DNA from: an uncultured Bacteroidales bacterium
GTDB taxonomy: Bacteria > Bacteroidota > Bacteroidia > Bacteroidales > UBA4417
Assembly: GCA_903946925.1 (NCBI GenBank)
Contig: CAJAXK010000315.1
Coordinates: 1-39,916, forward strand
Length of the DNA: 39,916 nucleotides
Direction of reading: 5' to 3'
Below, piece after piece: positions 18,482 through 27,126 of this stretch. Position numbers and translations under genes: made by a program. Under the pieces are notes generated by a model, which had not been told where the DNA came from, did no database searches, and was given only the letters and a program-made list of their open reading frames with translations. Each line of letters opens with the position of its first letter. Position 1 is the first letter of the stretch.

Positions 18482-19378
18482 ATGAAGATTTCTTTGGTAA
18501 AGGCTGCTTTTCTAATTCACTTCACGTTTTTCGTGTTATTCGCAGAAATGGCTTATTCTCAATTTAATAGTAATAATGATGCGGTACAGGATACTCTAAG
18601 CAAATTGAGTTCGGTTATTTGGAAACAAAAAACGGATTCAGCCCGTTTTGCTGCAAACGAAATATTCTTTACAAAATTACAAACCCTACTGGAACCCAAA
18701 TCTTCTGTTTTGCTCACATTGGATTCGATAAAAGGAATTACCCTTGCTATTTCCGATGATAAAAAAATGCGCATCTTTTCTTGGAATATACCTGTTTCGG
18801 ATGGCACAAATAAATATTTTGGCTTTATTCAATTTAATTCTGATAGCATAATTTTAGTTCCTTTAAAGTCTGGACAGATTCAGAATGGCAATTTGTCTCA
18901 ATCACAACTTAGTCCTCAAATGTGGTATGGGGCAATTTATTATAAAATAATTCAGGTTCAATTTACTGGAAAGCAAGCATATACATTACTTGGTTGGGAT
19001 GGGTACAACCAAAGCTCGAACAGAAAAATCATTGATGTTTTGAGCTTATCCGATAATGGCAAATTTGTTTTTGGATTGCCAGTTTTTAAAACCGATGCTG
19101 GTATAAAATCGCGTGTAGTATTTGAATATGCCGAAAAAGCTAATATGCTGATGCGTTACGATTACCAGTCGATTAGGGTGCAAAAACGAAAAAAAGTAGT
19201 AAAGGAAAATGCCTGGCTTATTGTGTTGGATCATTTGATCCCAATGGACCCCTCGATGAAAGGAATGCGAAATTACTACGTTCCGGCAGGGGATATGTAC
19301 GATGGGTTTGTTTTTAAAAATGGATATTGGGTGTTGGTAGAGGATATAGAAGTTGCCAACAAACCGGCTAACAAATAA
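18482..19378 (+). CDS. Conserved exported hypothetical protein
   Basis: A 298-residue protein with a clear signal peptide (MKISLVKAAFLIHFTFFVLFAEMAYSQ) and no lipobox. The mature region begins polar (FNSNNDAVQDTLSKLSSVIWKQ), then looks beta-rich with blocks LTLDSIKGITLAISDDKKMRIFSW, WYGAIYYKIIQV, YTLLGWDGYN and VFEYAEKANMLMRYDYQ. I recognise the pattern as a widespread uncharacterised Bacteroidota periplasmic or surface protein but cannot assign a function. An earlier start at 18422 would give 318 residues, but the promoter position and signal peptide both favour 18482. It is divergent from the acyl-CoA reductase. Confidence 0.75.
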   Translation: MKISLVKAAFLIHFTFFVLFAEMAYSQFNSNNDAVQDTLSKLSSVIWKQKTDSARFAANEIFFTKLQTLLEPKSSVLLTLDSIKGITLAISDDKKMRIFSWNIPVSDGTNKYFGFIQFNSDSIILVPLKSGQIQNGNLSQSQLSPQMWYGAIYYKIIQVQFTGKQAYTLLGWDGYNQSSNRKIIDVLSLSDNGKFVFGLPVFKTDAGIKSRVVFEYAEKANMLMRYDYQSIRVQKRKKVVKENAWLIVLDHLIPMDPSMKGMRNYYVPAGDMYDGFVFKNGYWVLVEDIEVANKPANK

Positions 19379-19390
19379 CAAGCTGTCGAA

Positions 19391-19443
19391 AACACTGTTA
19401 GTCGTTATTTTTCTGAAATCAAGAAAATATTCCAGTGTTTTTT
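19391..19443 (+). terminator. Possible terminator after the exported hypothetical gene
   Basis: AAAACACTG (19391-19399) pairs with CAGTGTTTT (19435-19443), 12 bases after the stop. Part of the 35-base loop can pair again (TTTTCT with AGAAAA). The T-run is short, so efficiency is uncertain. Confidence 0.5.
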
Positions 19444-19471
19444 ACCAACAGAAAACCCAATTTGAGGGTTA

Positions 19472-19541
19472 AATTTCACACAAAATTATTCTTTCGATTT
19501 TGTAAAGTTTTATAAAACATTTAATAGCTTTGTGTGAAATT
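19472..19541 (+). promoter_or_regulatory. serC promoter with overlapping 13-bp inverted repeat (operator candidate)
   Basis: TTTG (19499-19502), a 22-base spacer and TAGCTTTG (19525-19532) form a near-consensus Bacteroidota promoter. AATTTCACACAAA (19472-19484) and TTTGTGTGAAATT (19529-19541) are perfect 13-bp inverse complements separated by 44 bases. The right arm covers the end of the -7 box and the presumed start site, and the left arm lies just upstream of the -33 box. A looping or dimer-of-dimers repressor site would look like this. The regulator is unknown. Confidence 0.6.
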
Positions 19542-19629
19542 AATAACAGTAACCGCAGCAATAATTTTGTTGTTGTGAGTGATAAAATAGGTCAATAAAC
19601 CAGTACTTTAAATCAAATAATCTAGCAAA

Positions 19630-20700
19630 ATGGAAAAACACAATTTTAATGCAGGGCCTTCAATCCTTCCACGGATTGCAATTGAGAATACGGCCAAAGC
19701 AATTTTGGATCTCAATGGAATAGGGATGTCGCTCCTTGAAATTTCGCACCGTAGCAAGGATTTTCAAGCTGTAATTGACGAGGCTGTTGCTTTGTTCAAA
19801 GAAGTACTCAATATCCCTGAAGGTTATCAGGTACTTTTCCTCGGTGGCGGGGCAAGTTTGCAGTTCTGCATGATACCTTTCAATATGCTAAACAAAAAAG
19901 CAGCGTATCTCGAAACGGGTGTTTGGGCAAAGAAAGCAATTAAGGAAGCAAAATTGTTTGGAGAAGTTGCTGTTATTGGTTCTTCTTCCGACAAAAACTT
20001 TAATTACATACCTTCGGGTTGGCAAATTCCGGCTGATGCCGATTATTTCCACATTACCACCAACAACACCATTTATGGAACCGAAATCAGGGAAGACTTT
20101 GATAGCCCTGTTCTATTGGTTGCCGATATGTCGAGTGATATACTGAGCCGTCCGGTTGATGTTTCCAAATATGCCATGATTTACGGTGGCGCACAAAAAA
20201 ATGCTGGCACAGCGGGTGTTACCTTTGTAATTGTACGCGACGATGTTTTAGGAAAAGTGGATCGCGCCATCCCTTCGATGCTCGATTACCGCATCCATAT
20301 CAAAGAGGGTTCCATGTTCAACACACCTCCTTGCGTGAGCATTTTTACCCTAAAAGAAACTTTGAAATGGGTTAAAGAAATGGGCGGTGTGGCAAAAATG
20401 GAAGAACTTGCCAAGGAAAGGGCAAAATTGTTATACGATGCCATCGACACCAGCAAAATGTTTGAAGGCACGGCAGTGAAAGATGCCCGTTCGTTGATGA
20501 ATATTTGCTTTGTTATGAAAGAGCAATATAAAGATAAAGAAGATGCTTTTATGGAACTCGCCAAAACCCGTGGAATGGTTGGTATTAAAGGCCACCGGTC
20601 GGTTGGTGGTTTTAGGGCTTCTACCTACAATGCTTTACCTTTATCGAGCGTACAAGCACTTATCAATTGCATGCACGAGTTCGAGGCGGCAAATAGCTGA
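19630..20700 (+). CDS. serC: Phosphoserine aminotransferase
   Basis: A 356-residue PLP-dependent class V aminotransferase that converts 3-phosphohydroxypyruvate and glutamate to O-phosphoserine and 2-oxoglutarate, the second step of serine synthesis, and probably the equivalent step of PLP synthesis. It starts [12 protein letters not shown], a family hallmark. It has [10 protein letters not shown] for phosphate binding, and the PLP lysine is K190 in [31 protein letters not shown] closes the active site. It is followed by serA after a 188-base gap, so it is first in a serine cluster whose promoter carries a candidate operator. Confidence 0.96.
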   Translation: MEKHNFNAGPSILPRIAIENTAKAILDLNGIGMSLLEISHRSKDFQAVIDEAVALFKEVLNIPEGYQVLFLGGGASLQFCMIPFNMLNKKAAYLETGVWAKKAIKEAKLFGEVAVIGSSSDKNFNYIPSGWQIPADADYFHITTNNTIYGTEIREDFDSPVLLVADMSSDILSRPVDVSKYAMIYGGAQKNAGTAGVTFVIVRDDVLGKVDRAIPSMLDYRIHIKEGSMFNTPPCVSIFTLKETLKWVKEMGGVAKMEELAKERAKLLYDAIDTSKMFEGTAVKDARSLMNICFVMKEQYKDKEDAFMELAKTRGMVGIKGHRSVGGFRASTYNALPLSSVQALINCMHEFEAANS

Positions 20701-20765
20701 TCCTGAATTTACCAAAAGATAGGGCTGCGATTTGTTCCAATTGCTTAGTTGCTATCTTATAACAA

Positions 20766-20846
20766 ATAAAAAGAGGCAAGAATTTGAACGAAAAAGTTGG
20801 TTTTATCCCTTTTCTATCTTCTTGTCTCTTTCTTTTAGTTTACGAA
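20766..20846. repeat. Long-arm inverted repeat between serC and serA
   Basis: AAAGAGGCAAGAA (about 20769-20781) and TTCTTGTCTCTTT (about 20819-20831) match at 12 of 13 positions around a loop of nearly 40 bases. It could be an mRNA structure or a remnant of a dispersed repeat. It is too loose to call a terminator with confidence. Confidence 0.45.
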
Positions 20847-20888
20847 TTCAAAATTGGATTTTAAATTCACAAAAACAACCCCAATACT

Positions 20889-21812
20889 ATGAAAAAAATA
20901 TTAGTTGCAACTGAAAAACCATTTGCAAAAGCTGCGGTGGAAGGAATCAGGAAGATAATTGTTGACGCCGGTTTCGAAATGGCATTGCTTGAAAATTATG
21001 TTCAAAAAAGTGAATTTTTGGCAGCTTCCTCCGATGCCGATGCCATAATTATCAGAAGTGATATTGTTGACTCCGAGGTGTTTGAGGCAGCTAAAAAATT
21101 AAAAATCGTTGTTCGTGCTGGTGCAGGATACGATAATATCGACCTCGTGGGTGCAACAGCACATGGTGTTGTTGCCATGAATACGCCGGGCCAGAATTCA
21201 AATGCTGTGGCAGAGCTTGCAATCGGAATGATGGTTTTTGCGGCTAGGAACAACTTTAATGGTTCGTCGGGCACCGAACTCAGAGGTAAAAAACTTGGCT
21301 TGCATGCTTTTGGCTATGTTAGCAAAGCCGTTGCAGCTATTGCCCAAGGGTTTGGAATGGAAGTATTTGCTTACGATCCTTTTGTTGACAAAAAGAGCAT
21401 TGAAGCTGATGGTGTTCAATATGTTGACGATGTTAAAGATTTGTACGGGAAATGCCAGTACGTTTCGTTGCATTTGCCGGCAAATGCCCAAACAAAGAAG
21501 TCGATAAACTTCGATTTGCTTTCGCTAATGCCCAAAGGCGCAACATTGGTAAATACAGCCCGTAAGGAAGTGATTGATGAGGAGGGTTTGCTTAAAATGT
21601 TTGCTGAAAGACCTGACTTTAAATACGTTTCGGATGTTGAACCTGATTGTAAAAGCTTTATTGCTGAAAAATTTACCGGAAGGTTCTTCTTTTCGCCTAA
21701 AAAAATGGGAGCCCAAACCTCCGAAGCCAATAATAATGCAGGTCTTGCCGCAGCACATCAAATTTTAAATTTCTTCACCAACGGAGATAAAACATTCCAA
21801 GTCAACAAATAG
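20889..21812 (+). CDS. serA: D-3-phosphoglycerate dehydrogenase, lysine-type (type IIIK)
   Basis: A 307-residue D-2-hydroxyacid dehydrogenase that oxidises 3-phosphoglycerate with NAD, the first step of serine synthesis. The catalytic Arg is R225 in VNTARKEV and the Glu is E251 in DVEPD. Where most relatives have His in the PHxGAxT motif, this protein has K272 in PKKMGAQT. The nucleotide-binding loop reads GLHAFG (137-142) instead of GxGxxG. Both features mark the short type lacking regulatory ACT domains that is known from Bacteroidota and Entamoeba ('IIIK'). It is therefore probably active, not degenerate. The lack of an ACT domain means no classical serine feedback site. Terminator at 21867 follows. 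Confidence 0.92.
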   Translation: MKKILVATEKPFAKAAVEGIRKIIVDAGFEMALLENYVQKSEFLAASSDADAIIIRSDIVDSEVFEAAKKLKIVVRAGAGYDNIDLVGATAHGVVAMNTPGQNSNAVAELAIGMMVFAARNNFNGSSGTELRGKKLGLHAFGYVSKAVAAIAQGFGMEVFAYDPFVDKKSIEADGVQYVDDVKDLYGKCQYVSLHLPANAQTKKSINFDLLSLMPKGATLVNTARKEVIDEEGLLKMFAERPDFKYVSDVEPDCKSFIAEKFTGRFFFSPKKMGAQTSEANNNAGLAAAHQILNFFTNGDKTFQVNK

Positions 21813-21866
21813 ATTTTCAGCGTATTAAAGCGTGGATTTATTTAAATTGAAAGTAGTTAGGGTAAA

Positions 21867-21905
21867 GGACGATTCATTAATAATTGAATCGTTCTTTCAT
21901 TTATT
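21867..21905 (+). terminator. Intrinsic terminator after serA
   Basis: GGACGATTCA (21867-21876) pairs with TGAATCGTTC (21885-21894), ten pairs with one G-T, around an 8-base loop, followed by the T-rich TTTCATTTATT. It would end a serC-serA transcript. Confidence 0.7.
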
Positions 21906-22020
21906 CTTTATTTTCAGTCAATGACAAAACAACTTTTTTGTTTACTTGTGTTTTTCTTTATACATTAGCTGAAAATTTTGGTAGGTTGAAAATGTTTTAG
22001 CCATACCGGAGTGTTTAAAA

Positions 22021-22052
22021 ACCAAAAACCACTAACCAAAACCAAAAACCAC
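22021..22052. repeat. Direct repeat ACCAAAAACCAC x2
   Basis: ACCAAAAACCAC occurs at 22021-22032 and 22041-22052 just before the four-helix-bundle gene start. It is a small low-complexity patch and may be an eroded repeat. Confidence 0.6.
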
Positions 22053-22059
22053 ATACTAA

Positions 22060-22470
22060 ATGGAAACTGAACTCGACAAAATTGCGACTTTTTTTCGTTT
22101 CGAGGATTTGAGGATTTACATGAAGGCCCTTGAATACATTGATTGGGTGTATAAAAATGTAAATGAATTCCCCGAAACAGGAAGGATTTCGTTAGCCACC
22201 CATTTCTACAGTTCTGCTCAGGCAATAGCTTTGCATATTGCTGAAGGCTCGGCTCGCAACAAACCACAATTTATCCATTATCTTAAAATGGCAAAGAGTT
22301 CGGTTCGCGAATGTGTTGTACATAGCGCAATGGCTGCGAGACAGAATTTGTTCACAACCAAGGAGTTGGATGATTCGCGCAATCAATTAATGGAAATGAC
22401 AAAAATGTTAGGTGCCTTAATTGGTTCCCTTCAGCGTTCAGCAGGTATTGTTGATAGCGATGATGATTGA
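22060..22470 (+). CDS. Four-helix-bundle protein (S23/IVS-type family)
   Basis: A 136-residue all-helical protein of the family first found encoded in intervening sequences of 23S rRNA genes and related to the diversity-generating-retroelement accessory protein Avd. The pattern is FEDLRIYMKALEYIDWVYKN, then the hallmark AQAIALHIAEGSARNKPQFIHYLKMAKSSVREC, and MEMTKMLGALIGSLQRS in the last helix. Molecular function is unsettled; members form pentameric bundles. Here it lies between serA and the DUF1015 gene with its own terminator behind it, not in an rRNA gene, so it may be a chance neighbour. Confidence 0.85.
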   Translation: METELDKIATFFRFEDLRIYMKALEYIDWVYKNVNEFPETGRISLATHFYSSAQAIALHIAEGSARNKPQFIHYLKMAKSSVRECVVHSAMAARQNLFTTKELDDSRNQLMEMTKMLGALIGSLQRSAGIVDSDDD

Positions 22471-22503
22471 TAATCAGGTAGTTTAACTACTATTTTATAA
22501 AGG

Positions 22504-22537
22504 CCCAATGACGATAATTGTTATTGGGTTTTTTTTT
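22504..22537 (+). terminator. Intrinsic terminator after the four-helix-bundle gene
   Basis: CCCAATGAC (22504-22512) pairs with GTTATTGGG (22520-22528) with one G-T pair and a seven-base loop, followed by nine T's. Position and T-run are textbook. Confidence 0.88.
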
Positions 22538-22622
22538 GTTTATTGTTGTTTCATTCAATTCTTATGCATTATTTTGCCACTGAAAAATCCATTTCGTAAA
22601 AACCCAATTAAATTTAAAATCG

Positions 22623-23873
22623 ATGGCAATACTTAAAGCATTTAAAGGTTTACGCCCTCCTGTTGAAATTGTAAAGCAATTAGCATCAAGGCCTTATGAT
22701 GTACTTAATTCGGAGGAAGCCCGTGCCGAAGCCTATGGGAACCCATACTCGCTTCTTAGGGTAACAAAAGCTGAAATTGATTTGCCTGTTGGTATTGATG
22801 TTCATGGGCAGGAAGTGTACGATAAAGTTGTAGAAAACTTTGATATGTTTAAAAATGAAGGTTGGCTAGTTCAGGATGCTGAGGACAAACTTTATATTTA
22901 TGCGCAAACCATGAATGGCCGCACCCAGTATGGGATTTTAGGATGTACAAGTATTGAGGATTATTTCAACAACAACATAAAAAAGCATGAACTTACCCGC
23001 AAGGATAAGGAAGAGGATAGGATGATACACGTGCGCATAACAAATGCCAATGTTGAACCCGTATTTTTCTCATATCCTGCAAATGAAACTATTGATTCGA
23101 TAGTTGAAAATATAGTAGCGAAAAACAAACCTGTGTACGACTTTGTTGCTGACGAAGGTTTTGGACACCATTTCTGGACTATCGACGATAAAGAAACCAT
23201 CGCTAAGATCATCGAAATTTTTGCCAACGAAATCCCGAGCCTTTATGTAGCTGATGGCCACCATCGTACAGCCGCCGCTGCACTTGTAGGACAGGAAAAA
23301 CGAAAAAATAACCCAAACCACAATGGCACCGAGGAATATAATTTTTTCATGTCGGTTCTTTTTCCTGATAACCAACTCAAGATAATTGATTACAACAGGG
23401 TAGTTAAAGATTTGAATAACCTGAACAGTAACCAACTGATCCAAAAACTTGAAAAAGTTTTTATAGTCGAAAATAAGGGTAGCGAAATATATTCGCCAGT
23501 GTGTTTACATAATTTTGCCATGTACCTCGAAGGGAGTTGGTATTCGTTAACAGCAAAACCAGGGACTTACAACGATACTGATCCTATTGGTGTGCTTGAT
23601 GTTACAATACTTTCGGGTTTGGTTTTGGATCAAATTCTCGATATCAAAGACCTCCGTACTTCAACGCGCGTTGATTTTGTAGGTGGGATACGCGGCTTAG
23701 GCGAACTTGCAAAACGTGTTGATAGCGGTGAAATGAAAGCTGCATTTGCCTTGTATCCGGTTTCGATGAAACAACTTATAGATATTGCCGACACCGGAAA
23801 TATTATGCCACCCAAGACCACATGGTTTGAACCAAAACTCCGCAGTGGACTGGTGGTGCATTTGCTCGATTAA
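22623..23873 (+). CDS. DUF1015 family protein, possible serine-pathway enzyme
   Basis: A 416-residue cytoplasmic protein starting MAILKAFKGLRPPVEIVKQLASRPYDVLN, the standard DUF1015 opening. The strongest motif is D211-G-H-H-R215 (YVADGHHRTAAAA), which resembles the DGHHR signature of the ParB/sulfiredoxin-like fold that includes free serine kinases such as SbnI and SerK. In Bacteroidota it commonly sits beside serC and serA, as here. I recall, without being able to check, that mutant-fitness work tied members to serine synthesis. Candidate roles are a substitute for phosphoserine phosphatase (no serB is visible in this window) or another serine-phosphate reaction. All are inference. Confidence 0.82.
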   Translation: MAILKAFKGLRPPVEIVKQLASRPYDVLNSEEARAEAYGNPYSLLRVTKAEIDLPVGIDVHGQEVYDKVVENFDMFKNEGWLVQDAEDKLYIYAQTMNGRTQYGILGCTSIEDYFNNNIKKHELTRKDKEEDRMIHVRITNANVEPVFFSYPANETIDSIVENIVAKNKPVYDFVADEGFGHHFWTIDDKETIAKIIEIFANEIPSLYVADGHHRTAAAALVGQEKRKNNPNHNGTEEYNFFMSVLFPDNQLKIIDYNRVVKDLNNLNSNQLIQKLEKVFIVENKGSEIYSPVCLHNFAMYLEGSWYSLTAKPGTYNDTDPIGVLDVTILSGLVLDQILDIKDLRTSTRVDFVGGIRGLGELAKRVDSGEMKAAFALYPVSMKQLIDIADTGNIMPPKTTWFEPKLRSGLVVHLLD

Positions 23874-23897
23874 AAACAGGATTTTCCCAACTTTTTA

Positions 23898-26702
23898 TCA
23901 GCCCTGATTCCTAAGGTGCTTATCAAGCATCGGAATCAGGGTTTCTGTTTTTATTGGCTTGGTTATAAAATCAGCAAATCCAGCTTTCAGGCTTTTGTCC
24001 CTTTCGTGTGGCAAAGCAAAGGCAGTATAGCTTATTATTGGCAAATTTGGCCTCCATGCGGATATTTCCCTTAATGCTTCGTACCCGGTTTTTATTGGCA
24101 ATTGTATATCCATCAATACCAGATCAATGGAGGGTTCGGCTTTGACCATATCAATGGCAATTTGTCCGTTAATTGCATGTAAAAGTTTTACGCCAGTCCT
24201 CTTCAGCAAGGCTTCCATAAGTTGGTAGTTTTGGATAATATCCTCGGCAACCAATATCGTTTTGCCTTTCCAATCGGCGGTATTAAGGTCAACATTGTCT
24301 ATTTTTCCTGCCACTTTAATAATTGGCTTAAAAGGCAACTTAAAATAAAAATGGGATCCTTTCCCTGGGTTTGAGTCCATGCCAATGGAACCGCCCAATA
24401 ATTCAGTGAGGTTTTTCGAAATGGCAAGCCCCAAACCTGTGCCTCCATATTTTCGTGTGGTACTGGGGTCAACCTGGCTAAAGCGTTGGAACAGTAGCTT
24501 TTGCTTTCCAGGCAAAATTCCGATTCCGGTATCCTTTACGAAAAATGACAGCCAATCCTGTTGAATTGTATAACCAAACTCAATACTTCCAATTTCGGTG
24601 AATTTCAAAGCATTGCCCAATAAATTGGTGAGTATTTGTTGCAATCTCATTGGGTCGGTCAATATCATTGTTTTCTTGTTTGGATCCGGGAGTACCAAAC
24701 TCAACTCAATAGTATGTTTTCCCAATGTGTTTTTTAATTCTCCGAAAGTGCCATGCAAATCAGTAAGCAATTGGTTTAAGTCGCACACCGATTCGGATAT
24801 TACAAGCTGTCCGGCTTCAATTTTGGCAATATCAATAATATCATTAATTAAAACCATTAACGATCGTCCGGCACTTTTGATTTTTGAAATAAAGTCCACT
24901 TTTTCTTCTTGGGTAAGGTCGTCTTCGCCAAGCAAATCCGAAAAACCTATAATGGCGTTCATTGGGGTCCGTATTTCGTGGCTCATGTTTGCCAGGAAAG
25001 CAGTTTTCAATTTGTCTGATTCCTCAGCTTTATCCTTGGCAAGTATCAAGCGTTGCCGGGTTTCTTCCATTTCGGTTATGTCGCGGCTAATTCCAATTAT
25101 GCCTAACAAATGGTTTTCGGAATCAAAATAGGGGGTTTTTAACGTATAATACAAACATCTTTGCCCATCAGGGTATTCCACCCAGTTTGTTGTACGTATT
25201 GGTTCGGTTGAATCAATAATTTGCTTGTCGGATTGCACATAAGCCGCTGCCTCCGATTCGCCAAATAAATCATGTTCGGACAATCCAATTATGTCTTCCG
25301 ATTTCTTGTTGATATATTTTTCGAATGCTTTGTTGCACCCAAGAAACTTACTATCGGCATCTTTAAAGAAAATAAGGTCGGGGATTGCTTCGATCATGTA
25401 CCGTAACCGCGATTTTTCAGCCGATAGCACCGATCTGATCCTTTCCCTTTCGTAAATCATTTGGTTTGCGGCTTGAGCCAAGGTGTCAAATTCGGTAAAG
25501 GTTAGTTGGCTTGAATCAATTATTTGCATCCCTTGAGCAGCACGTTTGAAAAAATGCAGGAAAAGCAGGATATTTGATTTTGCTTTTTTTGCTAAAGCAC
25601 GCATTATAAAATAGGTTAACCCACTAATTAGCATTAAAAAAACCAAAAAACTGGCCAGGTTTTTCAATATTTCAAACCATAAATCTGTTTTCATTTTATT
25701 GATCAAAGGCTCTATATCGTTATGAAAAAAGCCTGTACCAATTATCCAGCCCCAATCGGTAACGCCTGTAAAATATGAGGTTTTTTCTGTCCTTTCATCC
25801 CCAATCCTATTGCTCCATGAATAAGTATAGAACCCACCTTCGCTACTCTGTGCACACTCCAGTTCTTTGGCAAAAATTTTCTTCCAGCTTGTATCCGTGC
25901 TTTCTTTGATGCAAATTGGAGGGGTTTGTAATATTCCCTTCGAGAGGAGTGCAAAGCCATCAAAAGTATTTATGATTATATATTCGTTGTTGGAATACTT
26001 GATTTTACCCAGGCTATCGAGTACCAATTCCTTCAAAATCAGTTCTTTTTGTTCAGGTGAAAATGAAATTCCAATCTTTACCCCTTTCCAATCGCTATTC
26101 TTAATGAAAAGGTAACCTGCACTTAAATTGTTGTTTTGGAACGACTTGCGTATTACGGAATCAGCAATGGAATAATCGGCTTTTAAAAAAATAGTTGATG
26201 ATTGTTTATCTGAAAAAGATTCTGTGCCAAGGGTTGCAGGCTGTTCCTGATACAGTATGTTGTTATTAGCATTAAACAGTGTTATTTTTAACAGTGATTT
26301 ATGGTTTAATTTGTTTAATGAATCGATGAGATCAACTGGGATTTCGCCTTTGTATAAATTTTGTGCGTTAGTGTAATTACTCAGTATAAATTCTGTTTCA
26401 GCGAAGCGTTGGCCAAGGTATTTTGCGGCATATTGGTCAGGGTGCGACTTTACCCACGAAATGTAATCCTTCAATTCTAATATTTTCGACTTTAATTCGG
26501 CACGTTGGTTTGCAGGAAACCCAATCTTCAACTCCTCAACTTCTTTCTGGTACTTATAAATTTGTATGCCTGAATAGTAGGCAGAAACTGCAAACAACCC
26601 AATTAGGAACAAACCTATTGGATAAACATAAAGAATTTGTATTAAGCTCACTTTTTTTTGCCTTGACCGGTTCAAGGTATGTTTTTCCTGGGTTTTAAGC
26701 AT
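23898..26702 (-). CDS. Hybrid sensor histidine kinase (Cache sensor, PAS, HisKA, HATPase, receiver)
   Basis: A 934-residue inner-membrane kinase. A membrane segment (about 18-42) leads into a periplasmic Cache-type sensor (about 45-340, with YFTGVTDWGWIIGTGFF near its end) and a second membrane segment (about 345-370). Then come a PAS domain (about 430-545), the HisKA phosphorylation site H575 in MSHEIRTPMNA and an ATPase domain with NLLGNALKFTE, DTGIGI and GGTGLGLAIS. The C-terminal receiver has acceptor D865 in LVLMDIQLP, plus SYTAFA and TKPIK. There is no output domain, so phosphate should pass to a separate regulator or Hpt protein not seen here. It is convergent with the DUF1015 gene, whose terminator lies inside this gene's 3' end. 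Confidence 0.93.
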   Translation of the reverse strand: MLKTQEKHTLNRSRQKKVSLIQILYVYPIGLFLIGLFAVSAYYSGIQIYKYQKEVEELKIGFPANQRAELKSKILELKDYISWVKSHPDQYAAKYLGQRFAETEFILSNYTNAQNLYKGEIPVDLIDSLNKLNHKSLLKITLFNANNNILYQEQPATLGTESFSDKQSSTIFLKADYSIADSVIRKSFQNNNLSAGYLFIKNSDWKGVKIGISFSPEQKELILKELVLDSLGKIKYSNNEYIIINTFDGFALLSKGILQTPPICIKESTDTSWKKIFAKELECAQSSEGGFYTYSWSNRIGDERTEKTSYFTGVTDWGWIIGTGFFHNDIEPLINKMKTDLWFEILKNLASFLVFLMLISGLTYFIMRALAKKAKSNILLFLHFFKRAAQGMQIIDSSQLTFTEFDTLAQAANQMIYERERIRSVLSAEKSRLRYMIEAIPDLIFFKDADSKFLGCNKAFEKYINKKSEDIIGLSEHDLFGESEAAAYVQSDKQIIDSTEPIRTTNWVEYPDGQRCLYYTLKTPYFDSENHLLGIIGISRDITEMEETRQRLILAKDKAEESDKLKTAFLANMSHEIRTPMNAIIGFSDLLGEDDLTQEEKVDFISKIKSAGRSLMVLINDIIDIAKIEAGQLVISESVCDLNQLLTDLHGTFGELKNTLGKHTIELSLVLPDPNKKTMILTDPMRLQQILTNLLGNALKFTEIGSIEFGYTIQQDWLSFFVKDTGIGILPGKQKLLFQRFSQVDPSTTRKYGGTGLGLAISKNLTELLGGSIGMDSNPGKGSHFYFKLPFKPIIKVAGKIDNVDLNTADWKGKTILVAEDIIQNYQLMEALLKRTGVKLLHAINGQIAIDMVKAEPSIDLVLMDIQLPIKTGYEALREISAWRPNLPIISYTAFALPHERDKSLKAGFADFITKPIKTETLIPMLDKHLRNQG
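23902..23955 (+). terminator. Terminator of the DUF1015 gene, inside the opposing kinase gene
   Basis: CCCTGATTCC (23902-23911) pairs perfectly with GGAATCAGGG (23932-23941); the loop holds a second stem TGCTT/AAGCA. On the plus strand it is followed by TTTCTGTTTTTATT. The hairpin is also the last codons of the minus-strand kinase, so the same DNA encodes protein and a terminator. On the minus strand no T-run follows. Confidence 0.7.
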
Positions 26703-26762
26703 ACTGATTTGTTTATTACTTGTGTTCTTGTATTAAAAAGCAACAAAAAAAGGAATTGGTAA

Positions 26763-26789
26763 ATTGTTTAATTAATTGATAAACAATTA
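26763..26789. promoter_or_regulatory. Palindrome upstream of the hybrid kinase gene
   Basis: AATTGTTTA and TAAACAATT are perfect inverse complements separated by ATTAATTGA. It is too short and AT-rich to be certain, but it sits where an operator for the minus-strand kinase gene would lie. Confidence 0.4.
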
Positions 26790-27098
26790 GTAACAGGTAA
26801 TTTGCTTGAATATAATGTGCCAAATTGGAATGCTTGGCATATATATTGGCTAAAAATTTAGTCCCATCAAGTATTTTTTATAGCCTCGGTGGAAGGTTGC
26901 CATTAAAACCAAAAGTAAGCAGTCCCCTTTACTTGTTCGTTTTTTATTTCTACTTGTCGAATGGATCTTGCTTATTGATATTTATCGTATTGTTTATCAG
27001 ATTTGTGGCAAGATTCATTTGGTGATACAATACTACAAAAAAAAATTGTTTTCGTAAAGAAAATACGAGGCAGATGGGCAAATGCTGCATGATTTATG

Positions 27099-27106
27099 TA
27101 AGTTTG
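27099..27106 (+). promoter_or_regulatory. -7 box TAAGTTTG for yggS
   Basis: TAAGTTTG fits TAnnTTTG and lies 20 bases before the ATG at 27127. It lies within the longer in-frame extension that starts at 27082, so the later ATG is chosen. No clear -33 box was found. Confidence 0.5.
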
Positions 27107-27126
27107 TGGGGTTAAAGAAAAAAACT

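Larger units (their letters stand above)
26703..27126. other. Gene-free stretch between kinase and yggS
   Basis: 424 AT-rich bases between divergent genes. They contain a 9-bp perfect palindrome AATTGTTTA/TAAACAATT (26763-26789, 9-base loop) about 60 bases upstream of the kinase start, a weaker TGCCAA/TTGGCA pair near 26818-26845, and the yggS promoter. A 66-codon open frame at 26825-27025 looks spurious: no ribosome-binding site, low-complexity hydrophobic tail. Confidence 0.55.

Noticed and set aside
21660-21720. SerA as a pseudogene because the catalytic His is missing
   Set aside because: The Lys at that position is the known type IIIK pattern, and Arg and Glu remain.
26825-27025. 66-codon open frame ending in a hydrophobic stretch
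   Set aside because: No ribosome-binding signal, low-complexity sequence and no recognisable domain; it overlaps promoter-type DNA.
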